This document shows positions 11,915-22,443 of a DNA stretch of 64,000 nucleotides, one piece after another. Source of the DNA: Jacaranda mimosifolia (Eukaryota > Streptophyta > Magnoliopsida > Lamiales > Bignoniaceae). The stretch spans positions 11,608,501 through 11,672,500 of the forward strand of contig CM032133.1 of assembly GCA_018894105.1 (NCBI GenBank). The letters run 5' to 3'. The stretch's first letter is position 1, and each line of letters starts with the position of its first letter. Under the pieces are notes generated by a model. It saw nothing but the letters and a program-made list of their open reading frames with translations. It was not told the DNA's origin and did no database searches. Position numbers and translations under genes: made by a program.

Positions 11915-13609
11915 TTTGTTTGAAGATTTCAAAAATCTTCAACAAGCGAAAAAAGAGTGTACGCATTTGATTGAATTTGATATTAAAATATGTTCATGGT
12001 CTTTCAAGCATGTTTTCCTCCCATTATTTTATCAAATTCTTTACCCTTAGAAGAATTCAGGAAATCACATTTCCTAGTGAGAATCAAGATCTAAGGACTT
12101 GCAAGTGAACCCCTGCAACCAGATGTATATCTATGAGTAATCTAAAGGTAGCAACATTTGTTAACTGTATCTCATGCAATTCTTTATATATTTTGCCTCA
12201 CCATTTCATGTAGATCCCCTGATTGACGACCTCTACATTACTCGGTGTTAAGCCAAACTAACCAATCAAACATTGATTCAAGACGGGCACCACAACATCC
12301 CCCATGATCGAGTGTATAATATGTGGGTGTTCTTAAATCAAAGTTGGATCTCATGCAAACCATATGGTCACAACTTTCAACCTAAGTATGACCCCCGTGA
12401 CCGGATGTATATCACACAAAGATGATAGCATCATCATGCCACATACTATTGGTAGAAGGCTTGGATTAATTAAAACTCTTTTAATTTGTAGCCATTTTGA
12501 CTTAATATTGGAAAAACACTTAAGACATTCTAAGTTGAGGGTTTTTGCTTGCAAAGATCTCATCATTTCATCTTCTTATTTAGGTTTTCTATATCCTAAA
12601 CATGCATCTCATACATCAATAGGATATGGAAAGCATAAATAAGTAGATGCACCTAGCATGCTCCTAGGGTGGGATGACCATCAGCCTAACCAAGTGATGT
12701 ACTTAGAGCCATAGGTGTACCACCTAGTTGATTTTAGGTGGGTTGATTAAATCTAGCTATTATATGATTGTATCCCATACATTCATGAGTCTTCAAAAGT
12801 CTACATGGCTCTATAGCCTCATTTGCTCCATGTAACTTTTACACAAGAAAGAAATCCTCACTCTTAGTGATTCTACTCTCATAACATTTACAAGGTAGAA
12901 ATAAAGAGCCAAGCAAGCCTCAATTTAATACAACCTATTTCAACAACTTGAAACAAATAAAATTAATATTACAGGCTCATGATCATCCCCATTCATTCAT
13001 CATCCATTCAAAAATTAAATGAACAATAAATAAATCCAGAATTAACAATTAATTCTAACGATTAAATGCTTATCTCATAAACAGATAATTGAACAAGCAT
13101 AACATTTATGCCATAATTGGAAGATTAATTTTAACCAATTTTTACAAGCGTTAACAAATGTCAAACATAATTTTGAGGATTTGCACAACATTTGTGCATC
13201 TAATATGTGTGGTGCAAAAATATTTTGAGCACAAAAGGAGTTGGAAAATAGGCTCAAGGCTCACCAAAATCCCAAGTAAGGGACTACCGCCCAGCCAAGG
13301 CGCACGGCTGGGTAGGCCACGCGCACAGCGCCTGGCAGGCGCCCGATAGCCCCTGTTTTGAGGTTTCAAGGTGTGCCAAGCCATTTTCTACTCAACTTTC
13401 ATGCACCAATAATTTTAGCACATGTTCCCAACATTTAAACACACATAATAGATGAATTTTCAGATTCAAAATACCTTTTTAAAAGTGAAAATTCAAGTGC
13501 TCAAACATGCCTTTAAAATTAGGAAAAAGCTAGAGTCATATTCTACAAAATCTTCCAATAAAACTCCAATCAAATTACATCCAAAAATGACCAAAACTCT
13601 TTCGATCAA
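11915..13609 (-). other. Element 1 untranslated leader (no gene)
   Basis: This is noncoding leader between gag and the lost PBS. It holds four degenerate copies of a GACCCCC-GTGACCGAGTG-type motif (about 12107-12131, 12211-12238, 12296-12320, 12390-12414). A GC-rich patch at 13281-13354 differs from the other elements, although its flanks match them. It stops at 13609 after gatcaa, about 0.5-0.7 kb short of where the PBS should be, and joins truncated LTR B. Confidence 0.8.
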
Positions 13610-14441
13610 TCAACAAGGCACTGAAGACCCTCTAGAGAATCCACTAGATCGCCGTATTAGCAAGTTAGTAGCGATCAATTCTCCTACTTACGCTAGTGCA
13701 TATTAATAGTCCTTTGACTTGAGAATCTATGGTAACCTTGTGTCTAGTCCTCATACTTTGACTTTTCCTTGACCACTTAGCAGGTCTTTTGGGTTGAGGT
13801 TGGGTATGAGCCACTTGGCATGGAGGTTTGTGACATCTAAGATGGAATCTGACTCCTCGCTTTTGTGAAGAGCAGTGCATCTCCTATGTGTTCTATAATG
13901 ATTGATTCCAAAAAATCATTGCACAAAGTGGTGAGACAATTTAGAAAAGGAGTTTTCCAGAGGTAAGGTCATACAAGGGAATCGAACATTGGGAATAGAA
14001 ACATAGTATCGAGGCTATTAGGGAGCTAACAAATATCTTGTTCTAGGCTCGTTTCGGGAGATAGAAGACAGAAGGACCATATTTGCATAGTACGCATAAA
14101 GCTATGATAGTTCTCCAGATTATTCATTTTGGCTAATTAGTTGGGCTCCATGGGCTTGAGGTTGAACATTGACCATGGCGATTGGGTACTCTTCAATTAA
14201 TGAGATTAATTGAATCGAGTCGATTAGTTTAAAAAGAGTTTTAAACTAAAATGAATATAAGATATTCAAAAGTCACAAAGAGTTGTAAGCCCATGTCCAA
14301 TGAAAGGTTGAACGTATTAGGTGACACACAAAAGCCAAATAGCTTCCAAAATTGGTAGAGCAATTTTCCAAGTGTTGGAAAAATCACGCTTTGGTGATCG
14401 ATTTTCAAGGTTCCAATCTAACGGTCAATTTTGGTTTGATT

Positions 14442-14650
14442 AATTTAAGTGTTAAATTAATCAACTAATTTAAGAGTTAAATTAGACCAATAATTAAGGA
14501 GTTAATTATTTGGGACCATATTGACCATCAATTGGACAAGTTGACTTAAAGAGTTAAGTTGACTAATTTAAGCTTAAGAGTTAAGCTTGTTTGATTTAAG
14601 AGTTAAATCAAAGGTTAATTAATTAAATTAAAGTGTTTAATTTAATTAAT
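14442..14650 (+). other. Series of seven mini-hairpins in the copia LTR U3
   Basis: Seven self-complementary units follow one another. Each has a 3-4-nt loop (GTG, GAG, GGAG or AGAG): 14442-14458, 14467-14483, 14492-14507, 14544-14559, 14570-14588, 14593-14609 and 14618-14650. Stems differ from unit to unit (AATTTAA, AATTAA, ACTTAA, AAGCTTAA, GATTTAA, and a 15-bp stem in the last) yet stay paired. Equivalent series occur in the other LTRs. The function is unknown. Confidence 0.75.
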
Positions 14651-14818
14651 GGGAAGAATACTTTTTGGAGGAAAAATTTAAATGAAGTGTTCATTTAAAT
14701 AAGCATCTTAATTAATTTGGAATTAAATTCCAAATGAAATTGAAATGCACTTGAAATTTAAGTAAGACTTGAATTTGAATTTTGCCAACTTGGCATGCTA
14801 CTTGGGTGGTCACCTTGA

Positions 14819-14867
14819 GGAAGGTGTGATGCCAACTAGCATCACATCTTCCACCCTCTATATATAG
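14819..14867 (+). promoter_or_regulatory. LTR B promoter: palindrome plus TATA box
   Basis: A near-perfect inverted repeat (GGAAGGTGTGATGCCA, 2-nt loop, then its complement with two mismatches) lies four bases upstream of TCTATATATAG. The TATA core is typical of an RNA polymerase II promoter in an LTR. That the palindrome is regulatory is inference. Confidence 0.7.
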
Positions 14868-15490
14868 ACATAAAGTGCATGCAAAATTCAAAATTCACAT
14901 TGCTGAAAGTGAGAATTAGATTCTTGCATTCTCTCCAAAATCTCTTTCTCCATACATTGCATCATGGGCTGAAGCTTTGCATTTCTTCTTCTTCCCAACC
15001 TGAAAATCGGCCTCCTCTACCTCATTTTCTTCTCCCTAAATCTAGCTTCTAGTGAGGGGAAATGGGAATATTTTTTGGTGTGTGGTTCATATCAATAGAG
15101 GCAAGGCACTTGACTTGCTCGGTTTTGGAGATCTACCTGCAGCAGCTTCCGGTCGGCGAAGTTTCTTGGAGCGATCTAGAGGGATTTTTGGCTCAAAATT
15201 TTCAAATTAGCTTCCCATGTGTGTGGAGGTGTTCCAAATTTAATTTTTTGAATTTTGGAGCAATTTGGCCTTGGCAATCGTTGCCATCTTTCTACTATGC
15301 CAGTTCCAGACAATTTCTGGACTTGTGAGAGATAGTTGATCTTATCCTTGATTTTGAGCTACAAGAGGTAATTCTTCATCCTAATCCATATCTATAGCAT
15401 GTCTATATCCTTGGGAGCTTGAGTAGCTTAGTTAATTTCAAGCTTATGAAGTTTTGATTTATAGATCCTAATGTTACTCTAGCCTTCAAG

Positions 15491-15503
15491 TGGTATCGGA
15501 GCC
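15491..15503 (+). other. Primer-binding site of element 2
   Basis: TGGTATCGGAGCC lies two bases after the LTR end. It is complementary to the 3' end of initiator tRNA(Met), the usual primer of plant copia elements, with one change from the common TGGTATCAGAGC form. Confidence 0.9.
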
Positions 15504-17835
15504 TTTTTCATGCTATGTTTTAGATTATTGTTTGATTGATTCATGTGATGAATTGATCAATATCACCAAATAATTGATCCAGGCCATGGATTAGAGTGTT
15601 TGGATAATGATGCTTGTGGCTCTATTGCTTGATGAATTGATAGCATGCTATTTTGTGATTTAAGTATTCATTCATGTTTTAGTATGTTTCAATTCATAGT
15701 GATAAATGTTGAATGTTGATTTAGCATTTATTGATGTTATATGGCGATATAGCATGTTGATATTTGATCAAAAGAGTTTTGGTCATTTTTGGAGTAGTTT
15801 TGTTAGAGATTTTTTGAAGAATACGATTCTTACTTGAACTTGATTTTTGAAGCTTGATTGAATACTTAAATTTCCAGTTTTAAAATGTGTTTTAGATCTG
15901 AAAATTGGTAAATAATGTGTGATTTAATGTTTAGAATGAGTTCTAGCATTTTTGGTGCACAAAAGTTGAGCCAAAGATGGCCTAAGTTGCCTTTGACCCA
16001 AAACAGGGGCTGCTTCCTGCTTTGGTGCACTTTAGCAGGGCTGTAACCGAGACTTACTGCCCAGCCATGTGCTTGCCTCGGCCAACAACGCCCGGTCATG
16101 GGTTGGGCGAGTTTTTGTGCATGTTTTGGGCTCCTTTGGTGACTAGAATTGATGTTAAATCATGTGTTATGGATGCACAAGTGTTGTGCAAGTTCTCAAT
16201 ATAATGTTTGACATTTCTCAAGCTCCTTAAATCTTGTTAAAGTTTATCTCCAATAGTTGCAAAAGTGTTATGCTTGTTCAATTATTTGTTTATGAGATAA
16301 GCATTTAATTGTTAGGTTTAGTTGTTAATTCTAGATTTATTTATTGTTCATTTAATTGTTGAATGAATGATGAATGAATGGGGATAATCATGAGCCTTTA
16401 ATATTGATTTTATTTGTTTCAATTTGTTGAAATGAGTTGTATTAAATTGGGGCTTGCATGCCTCTTTATTTCTACCTTGTAAATGTTATGACAGTAGAAT
16501 CACTAGGAGTGATGATTTCTTTCTCATGTAAAAGTTACATGGAGCAAAGGAGACCTTGGAGGCAAGGAGACTTTTGAAGACTCATGAATATATGGGATAC
16601 AATCATGTAATAGCTAGAATCAACCCACCTAGAATTAACTAAGTGGTGCACCTATGACTCTAAGTGCACCACTTGGTTAGGCTCATGGTCATCCCACCCA
16701 AGGAGCATGCTAGGTGCATTTACTTAGTTATGCTTTCCATATCCTATTGATGTATGAGATACATGTTTAAGATATAGAAAACCTAAATAAGAAGATAAAA
16801 TAATGAGATCTTTGCAAGTAAAAACCCTCCACTTAGAATGTCTAAGTGTTTTTCAAGTATTAAGTCGAAATAGATACAAATTAAAAGAGTTTTAATTAAT
16901 CCAAGCTTTCTACCAATAGTATACGCCAAGATGACGCTACCAAATTTGTGTGATGGCACTCGAATCGGGGGTCACACTTAGGGGGAAAGTTGTGAGCATA
17001 TACTTTGCATATGACACATCTTTGATTTAAGAACCTCCATGCATTAGCACTCGAAATGGGGGATGATATGGAGCCGTCTTGAATCAAAGTTCGATGGGTA
17101 GGTACGACTTAGCACTTAGAGAATATTTGGGTGAGCTTATAAGCTCCTCAAAACATCTTATAAGATGTTTAAGAGCTTACAAAGTTGATAAAAAGTGTTT
17201 GGTGATTTTTTTTAAAAAAGAGCTTATAAGATCCTAAAATAAGATGTTAGTAGCTTATAAGCTTTTTTAATAAAAGTAAGGAGACCCTAACTTATTTTTG
17301 AGATCTTAACAAGCTCCTTCATTTTTAACCATTTTAATTACAAAATTGCCATTATTAACATCTTTTAAGGTTCAAGATCTTATTTTATCCAAACACTTCA
17401 AAAACTTATTTTAAAAATAAGATCTAATATCTTATAAGCTCCAAAAACATCTTATAAGATGTAGAAGCTTATAAGATTCTTAAAATAAGCTTAGCCAAAG
17501 ACCCTCTTAGTAATGTAGATGCACTCGTAGCGGGGTGTCTACATGACAAGTGAGGCAAAATATATCAAGAGTTGTATGAGATGCAATAAGCAAATGTTGC
17601 TTACCTTTCGATTGTTTGCGAATGACATTCGAAGCGAGGGTCCACTTACAAGTCCTTTGGATCTTGATTCTCACTAGGAAATATGATTTCCCAAATTCTT
17701 CTAGGGGGTGAAGAATTTGATAAAATAGTGGGAGCAAAACATGCTTGAAAGACCATAAACATGTTTTTAATATCAAATTCAATCACATGCTTATTCTCTT
17801 TTTCACCCTTGAGAATTTGTGAAATCTCAAGAATG
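15504..17835 (+). other. Element 2 untranslated leader (no gene)
   Basis: This is a long AT-rich noncoding leader. A GC-rich variable patch lies at about 16006-16110. Four degenerate copies of a GGCACTCGAAGCGGGGGTC-type motif lie at about 16952-16977, 17045-17068, 17521-17543 and 17620-17648. A MITE separates copies two and three. No coding signal is seen. Confidence 0.8.
17120..17505. mobile_element. MITE-like insertion in the element 2 leader
   Basis: The 386-bp insert is absent at the same place in elements 1, 3 and 4. It is flanked by CTTAG (17115-17119 and 17506-17510). If an 8-bp duplication is assumed, the flanks match at 6 of 8 positions. Its ends, 17120-17140 and 17485-17505, are inverted repeats with 16 of 21 matches, sharing TTTGG and AGCTTAT. 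Inside are palindromes such as AAACATCTTATAAGATGTTT at 17151-17170. There is no coding capacity. The features best fit a hAT-type MITE. Confidence 0.7.
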
Positions 17836-17839
17836 ATTT

Positions 17840-18580
17840 AATGTTCCATTCAACGTCATTTTGGAAACCAATAAACCAACTGGGCCAAACTTCCACGATT
17901 AATCTCAAAATTGTTCTAGATTCCTAGAAACGGATAAATATCCTATATCAAGGTGCTCCAAATCCCATTGGGATTAAAAGTAGATCAAGAGACATTCGTG
18001 AATTAGGTTTAGGATCATCCTATCCCATAGTCTCATGATGACATCTACAAACTTTAAAGTCTCAAAGATACATGAATAGTACCTTGGTCACAGTTTACAA
18101 GAGTTGTAAAGCAAACAAGATATGAGAAGTTCATAGTATCAAAAGAGATTTTTCAAGCTACGATGAATGTGAAGTCATTTGTCACCGACTATGTTCAAAA
18201 GATGATTAAGCTTCTCCAAGCTTTTTCTACTTGGATGTAGTGATGAACAATGATCTTTATGAGGATTTGATCCTCACATCCTTGCCGAGTTTTATTGATC
18301 AAAGTGTTGATCTAGAAGGAGACTACCATGACAAGGGCAAACCTTTGACACTTGTTTCCTTCTCCAATTCTATGGGCCCTAGGGGTGCTAGAAAGGGAGG
18401 TAAAAGGAAGAAAAGTTCTTCCTCCAAGGGAGAACAACAATTAAAGGCATCCGGAGGACTCAAGAAGATTATAGAGGATATAGTTAATATTATTTGTTTC
18501 TACTTTGGCTAGATAGGCCATTGGAAGCCATTATTCAAGGAATACCTTACAACTCTTTGGAAGGGTATGCACTTTTTTGA
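17840..18580 (+). pseudogene. Element 2 gag (broken)
   Basis: The gag N-terminus is barely recognisable and its ATG is lost. A 93-codon open part (18231-18512) carries NNDLYEDLILTSLP, a basic RKGGKRKKSSS segment and a remnant of the zinc knuckle (ICFYFG, then a stop, then IGHWK). A block of about 20 codons between SLP and the basic region is replaced by unrelated residues, which suggests a deletion with a frameshift. Confidence 0.78.
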
Positions 18581-18589
18581 AATGCATTT

Positions 18590-19990
18590 AAAGATAAATT
18601 CTTCCTCATGGATATATGATATCGCATGTGGTTCTTATCTTTGTAAGTTTTTACAAAAAATAAGAAAGAAGAATAAAACTAAGTGAAGTGGATATGATCC
18701 ACCGCCTTAGCTAAGGAGCAAGAGTTGTGACCAAAGCCGAAGGTGAGAAATAAGTTGGACTTAGGGAACTCCATAATTGTATTGAACCCTTGCTAATATA
18801 TGCCATATATTGTTGAGAACATTATTTCAAATTCCCATTTTGGATAGTGAAGGATTTGATCCTTCCATATCAAATGGGAGATTGAACGCATTAAAGAATG
18901 GGTTCTTTAATTGCTTGTGTTATACTTAACAAATGATTATATATATTGGATTCTCAACCATCACTAATGCACTTTCAACAAACTAAGGAAATTAGATTCC
19001 AAGAAGATGCCATTCTTTGGCATACAAGACTTGGTCATATCTCTAAGAATAGCATGAGCAAGTTAAAAGCTCTCAAAGTGCTAAATGTTAATGGCATTGA
19101 AGATCTTTCTACTTGTGAATCTTGTTTGAAGGGAAAAGTAATCAAAGCTCCTTTTGTAGGACAAATGGAGTGCTCCACGAGTCTTTTGGATTTGATCCAT
19201 ACAGATGTTTGTGGACCACTAAGAGTTAGTGGGAGAAGAGGCTATTCCTACTTCATCACCTTCACCGATGATTATAATCGGTTAGGACACGTGTTTCCTA
19301 TAAAGAACAAGTCCGAAGCCTTTGAAAAGTTCAAAGAATATAGGAGTGAAGTGGAAAAGCAATTGGGGTTAAGTATTAAAGCTCTTCGATTGGATCAAGG
19401 AGGAGAATACTTGAGCACCAAATTCTTGGATTATCTAAAGGAGAATGAGATTCTCTCTCAATGGACTCAACCCAGCACACCACAATAGAATGGAGTAGCC
19501 GAGAGAAGAAACCATACCTTGTTAAACATGGTACGTTCCATGTTGAGCTTCTTCGATGTTCCCATACCTTTTTTGGGATACATCTTAGTCACAACGGCGA
19601 CGTTACTAAGTGTAGTACCTTCAAAGTCGGTGCCCAAAATACCATATAAGATATAGCTTGGCAAAGTACCTTTTTACCAATATATCAAGGTTTAGGGATC
19701 TCCCACCTACGTGAGACGGACAGTGGGAGATAAGTTGGATAGTAGATCCACCTTGTGCAAGTTTGTAGAATACCCAAGCAAGTCTATTGGTTATTACTTA
19801 TATGATCCCCCGAAACAAAAGGTATTTATTTCGAGGAACGCCACCTTTTTAAAAAAGAATTTCTATAAGATGGAAAAGGGCGTTGTTATTGAACTTGGTG
19901 AAGTTCAAGATGATCATCAAATCTCACAAGCAGTAGAAACAATTATAAATACATCAAAGAGCTTTGCACACAACCTCTAAGAAGGTCAGA
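18590..19990 (+). pseudogene. Element 2 protease and integrase (one stop inside integrase)
   Basis: The protease region is broken (DIACGSYLC, about 18615). A 181-codon open stretch at 18946-19488 holds the GAG-pre-integrase domain, the HHCC motif (HTRLGHI, CESCLKGK) and the integrase core with the first catalytic Asp (IHTDVCGPL) and the second (RLDQGGEYL). A single TAG follows PQ, and then NGVAERRN with the third catalytic Glu is read in the same frame. The C-terminal part at 19711-19980 is open (GDKLDSRSTLCKF). It would have inserted element DNA into the chromosome. It is inactive because of the stop and the later frame loss. Confidence 0.87.
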
Positions 19991-20007
19991 CTGAATCAAG
20001 AAGCATG

Positions 20008-20202
20008 TTGCCATCAGTGATCCAAACACGATTTATGCATTATCATTTGATATATGATATCAATTGATAGAGGCGACAATTAAGTGGACCATGTTGCCTC
20101 TAAAGAGAATTTAGTAGAATCACTGTCTAAACCCCTAAAAGCAAAAGGTCTTTGAAGAACATCTTGAGAAAATGGGTCTCAAGGCCATGGGAATTGGCTT
20201 TA
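20008..20202 (+). pseudogene. Element 2 RNase H C-terminal remnant after RT deletion
   Basis: Sequence matching element 3 up to about 28360 jumps near 20005-20012 to sequence matching element 3 from about 29925. The fragment reads like the last RNase H codons (IDRGDI, then KVFEEHLEKMGLKAMG-like). The whole RT and most of RNase H, about 1.6 kb, are missing. The element could have moved only with proteins supplied by a relative, or the deletion came after insertion. Confidence 0.8.
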
Positions 20203-20217
20203 GGGCAAGTGGGAGAT
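20203..20217 (+). other. Polypurine tract of element 2
   Basis: GGGCAAGTGGGAGAT sits directly before LTR C and is identical to the tract at 30118-30132. Confidence 0.85.
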
Positions 20218-22443
20218 TATTGGAATAGTACCCAGCAAACCAATAGGATTGACCTTTTGAAAGCTATTTCCTTGTAAAACAATCTTGATTGAATGATATT
20301 CTTTATATAGCCACCTTCATCTTATGTTTTATATTACTTCACTTGCATTTGGATGAAGCCCTTAGATCACAAATGACTATGGGACTTGGTTTGGTGACCA
20401 TGGAATAAGTCTTACACGATCGTGATCTTAAATCTTTCAAGTCATAGGATTTTAAGAGACGGGGTATCTAAGATCCGGATAGATTTGCACTAATAATGCA
20501 TAAATCTAAGAGTTGCATATTGCTCCATTCCATGAGCAATCGTATGAGATATGGGTGCTTGCTAGTGGGTGCTTGTTAGAGAACAAGGTATTGAAGACCC
20601 TCCGGAGAATCTACTAGATAGTTGTAGTGGCAAGTCGATAGTGATGAATTCTCTCGCTTATGCTAATGTATATTAATAGTCATCTGATCTGAGGATCCAT
20701 GGTAACCTTGTGTCCGGTTCTCATGCTTTGACTCTTCCTTGACCACTAAGCGGGTCTTTTAGGTTAAGGTTAGGTATGAGCTACTTGGCATGGAGGTTTG
20801 TGAGATTCAAGATGAAATTCGACTCCTCACTTTTGTGAAGGGCGAGTGCATCTCCTATGTGTTCTATAATGATCGATTCCAAGAAATCATTGCGCAAGGT
20901 GGTGTGACAATCTGAAAAAGGAGTTTTCTAAAGATGAGGTCACACAAAGGAATCGAACATTGAGAATAGAGACATAGTATCGAGGCTATTAGGGAGCCGA
21001 CAAATATCTTGCCATAGGCCTTTTTCGGGAGATAGGAGACGGAAGAGCCGTATTTGCATAGTACGCATAAAGTTATGATGGTTTTCCAGAATATTCATTT
21101 TGGCCAATTAGTTGGGCTCCATGGGCTTGAGGTTGGACATCAACCATGGAGATTGGGTATTCTTCAATTAATGAGATTAATTGAATTGAGTCGATTAATT
21201 TAAAAGGAGTTTTAAACTAAAAGGAATATAAGATATTCAAAAGTCACAAAGAGTTGTGAGCCCATGTTCCATGAATGGTAGAATCTATTGGATCACACAT
21301 CAAAGCCAAATAGCTTCGAAAGTTGGTAGAGCAATTTTTCAAGTGTTGGAAAAATCACCCTCCGGTGACTGATTTTCAGGGTTCCAATCTAACGGTCAAT
21401 TTTGATTTGATTAATTTAAGTGTTAAATCAATCAACTAATTTAAGAGTTAAATTAGACCAATAATTAAGAAGTTAATTATTTGGTACCATATTGACCATC
21501 AATTGGACAAGTTGACTAATTTAAGCTTAAGAGTTAAGCTTGTTTGATTTGAGAGTTAAATCAAAGGTTAATTAATTAAATTAAAGGGTTTAATTTAATT
21601 AAAGGGAAGAATACTTTTTGGAGAAAAAATTTAAATGAAGTGTTCATTTAAATAAGCATCTTAATTAATTTGGAATTAGATTCCAAATGAAATTTAAATG
21701 CATTTGAAATTCAAGTAAGACTTGAATTTGAATTTCGCCAACTTGGCCTACCAGTTGGGTGGTCACCTTGAGGAAGGTGTGATGCCAACTAGAATCACAC
21801 CTTCCACCTTCTATATATAGATATAGAGTGCATGAAAAATTCAAAATTCACATAGCTGAAAGTGTGAGAATTAGATTCTTGCATTCCCTCGAAAATCTCA
21901 CTCTCCATGCATTACATCATGAGTTGAAGCTTTGCATTTCTTCTTCTTCCCAACCTGAAAATTGGCCTCCTCTACCTCATTTTCTCCTCCTTAACTTCAA
22001 ATTCTAGTGAGGGGAAATTGGAATATTGTTTGGTGTGTGGATCATATCAATAGAGGCAAGGCACTTGACTTGCTCGGTTTTGGAGATCCACCTACAGCAG
22101 CTTCCAGTTGGAGAATTTTTTCGGAGCGATCCAGAAATATTTTTGGCTCCAATATTTGAAATTAAGTTTCCCTTTGTGTGGAGGGGTTCTAGATTTAATT
22201 TTGTGAATTTTGGATCCGTTTAGCCTGGGCAATCGTTGCCATCTTTCGGCTGTGCCAATTCCAAACAGTTTCTGGACTCATGAGAGATAGTTGATCTTCT
22301 CCTTGATTTTGAGCTGCAAGAGGTAATTCTTCATATTAATCCAGATATATAGCATGTCTAGATCCTTGGGAGCTCGAGTAGCTTAGTTAATTTCAAGCTT
22401 ATGAAGTTTTGATTTGTGGATCCTAATGCTACTCTAGCCTTCA
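20218..22443 (+). repeat. Copia LTR C (3' LTR of element 2, full length)
   Basis: This LTR of about 2.2 kb runs from TATTGGAATAG (the expected TG is mutated) to ctagccttca. It is the reference copy here for positions within the LTR. The promoter palindrome is at 21772-21805 and the TATA at 21811-21820. The hairpin series is at about 21410-21605, with one stem damaged (GATTTGA). It abuts truncated LTR D with no intervening sequence. Confidence 0.88.
21772..21820 (+). promoter_or_regulatory. LTR C promoter: palindrome plus TATA box
   Basis: The inverted repeat GGAAGGTGTGATGCCA and its complement has a short central mismatch (agaatc). It is followed six bases later by CTATATATAG. The layout is the same as in LTRs B and D. 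Confidence 0.68.

Larger units (their letters stand above)
13611..15488 (+). repeat. Copia LTR B (5' LTR of element 2, truncated)
   Basis: It starts mid-LTR at acaaggcactgaag, matching LTR C near 20584, and ends ctagccttca at 15488, immediately before the PBS spacer. The hairpin series is at 14442-14650, the promoter palindrome at 14819-14852 and the TATA core at 14857-14867. The first about 365 bp of U3 are lost at the junction with element 1. Confidence 0.87.
13611..22443 (+). mobile_element. Copia element 2 (plus strand, RT deleted)
   Basis: It comprises LTR B (5' LTR, first about 365 bp missing), a PBS, a leader, damaged gag, protease and integrase, the last part of RNase H, a PPT and full LTR C. 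The internal region is 4729 bp against 5957 bp in element 3. The difference fits a deletion of about 1.6 kb offset by a 386-bp MITE. The left edge is truncated, so no target duplication can be tested. Confidence 0.85.

Noticed and set aside
13158..13384. GC-rich open frames on both strands in the element 1 leader
   Set aside because: They arise from the GC-rich variable patch of the leader. Sister elements have no matching frame, so no protein is supported.
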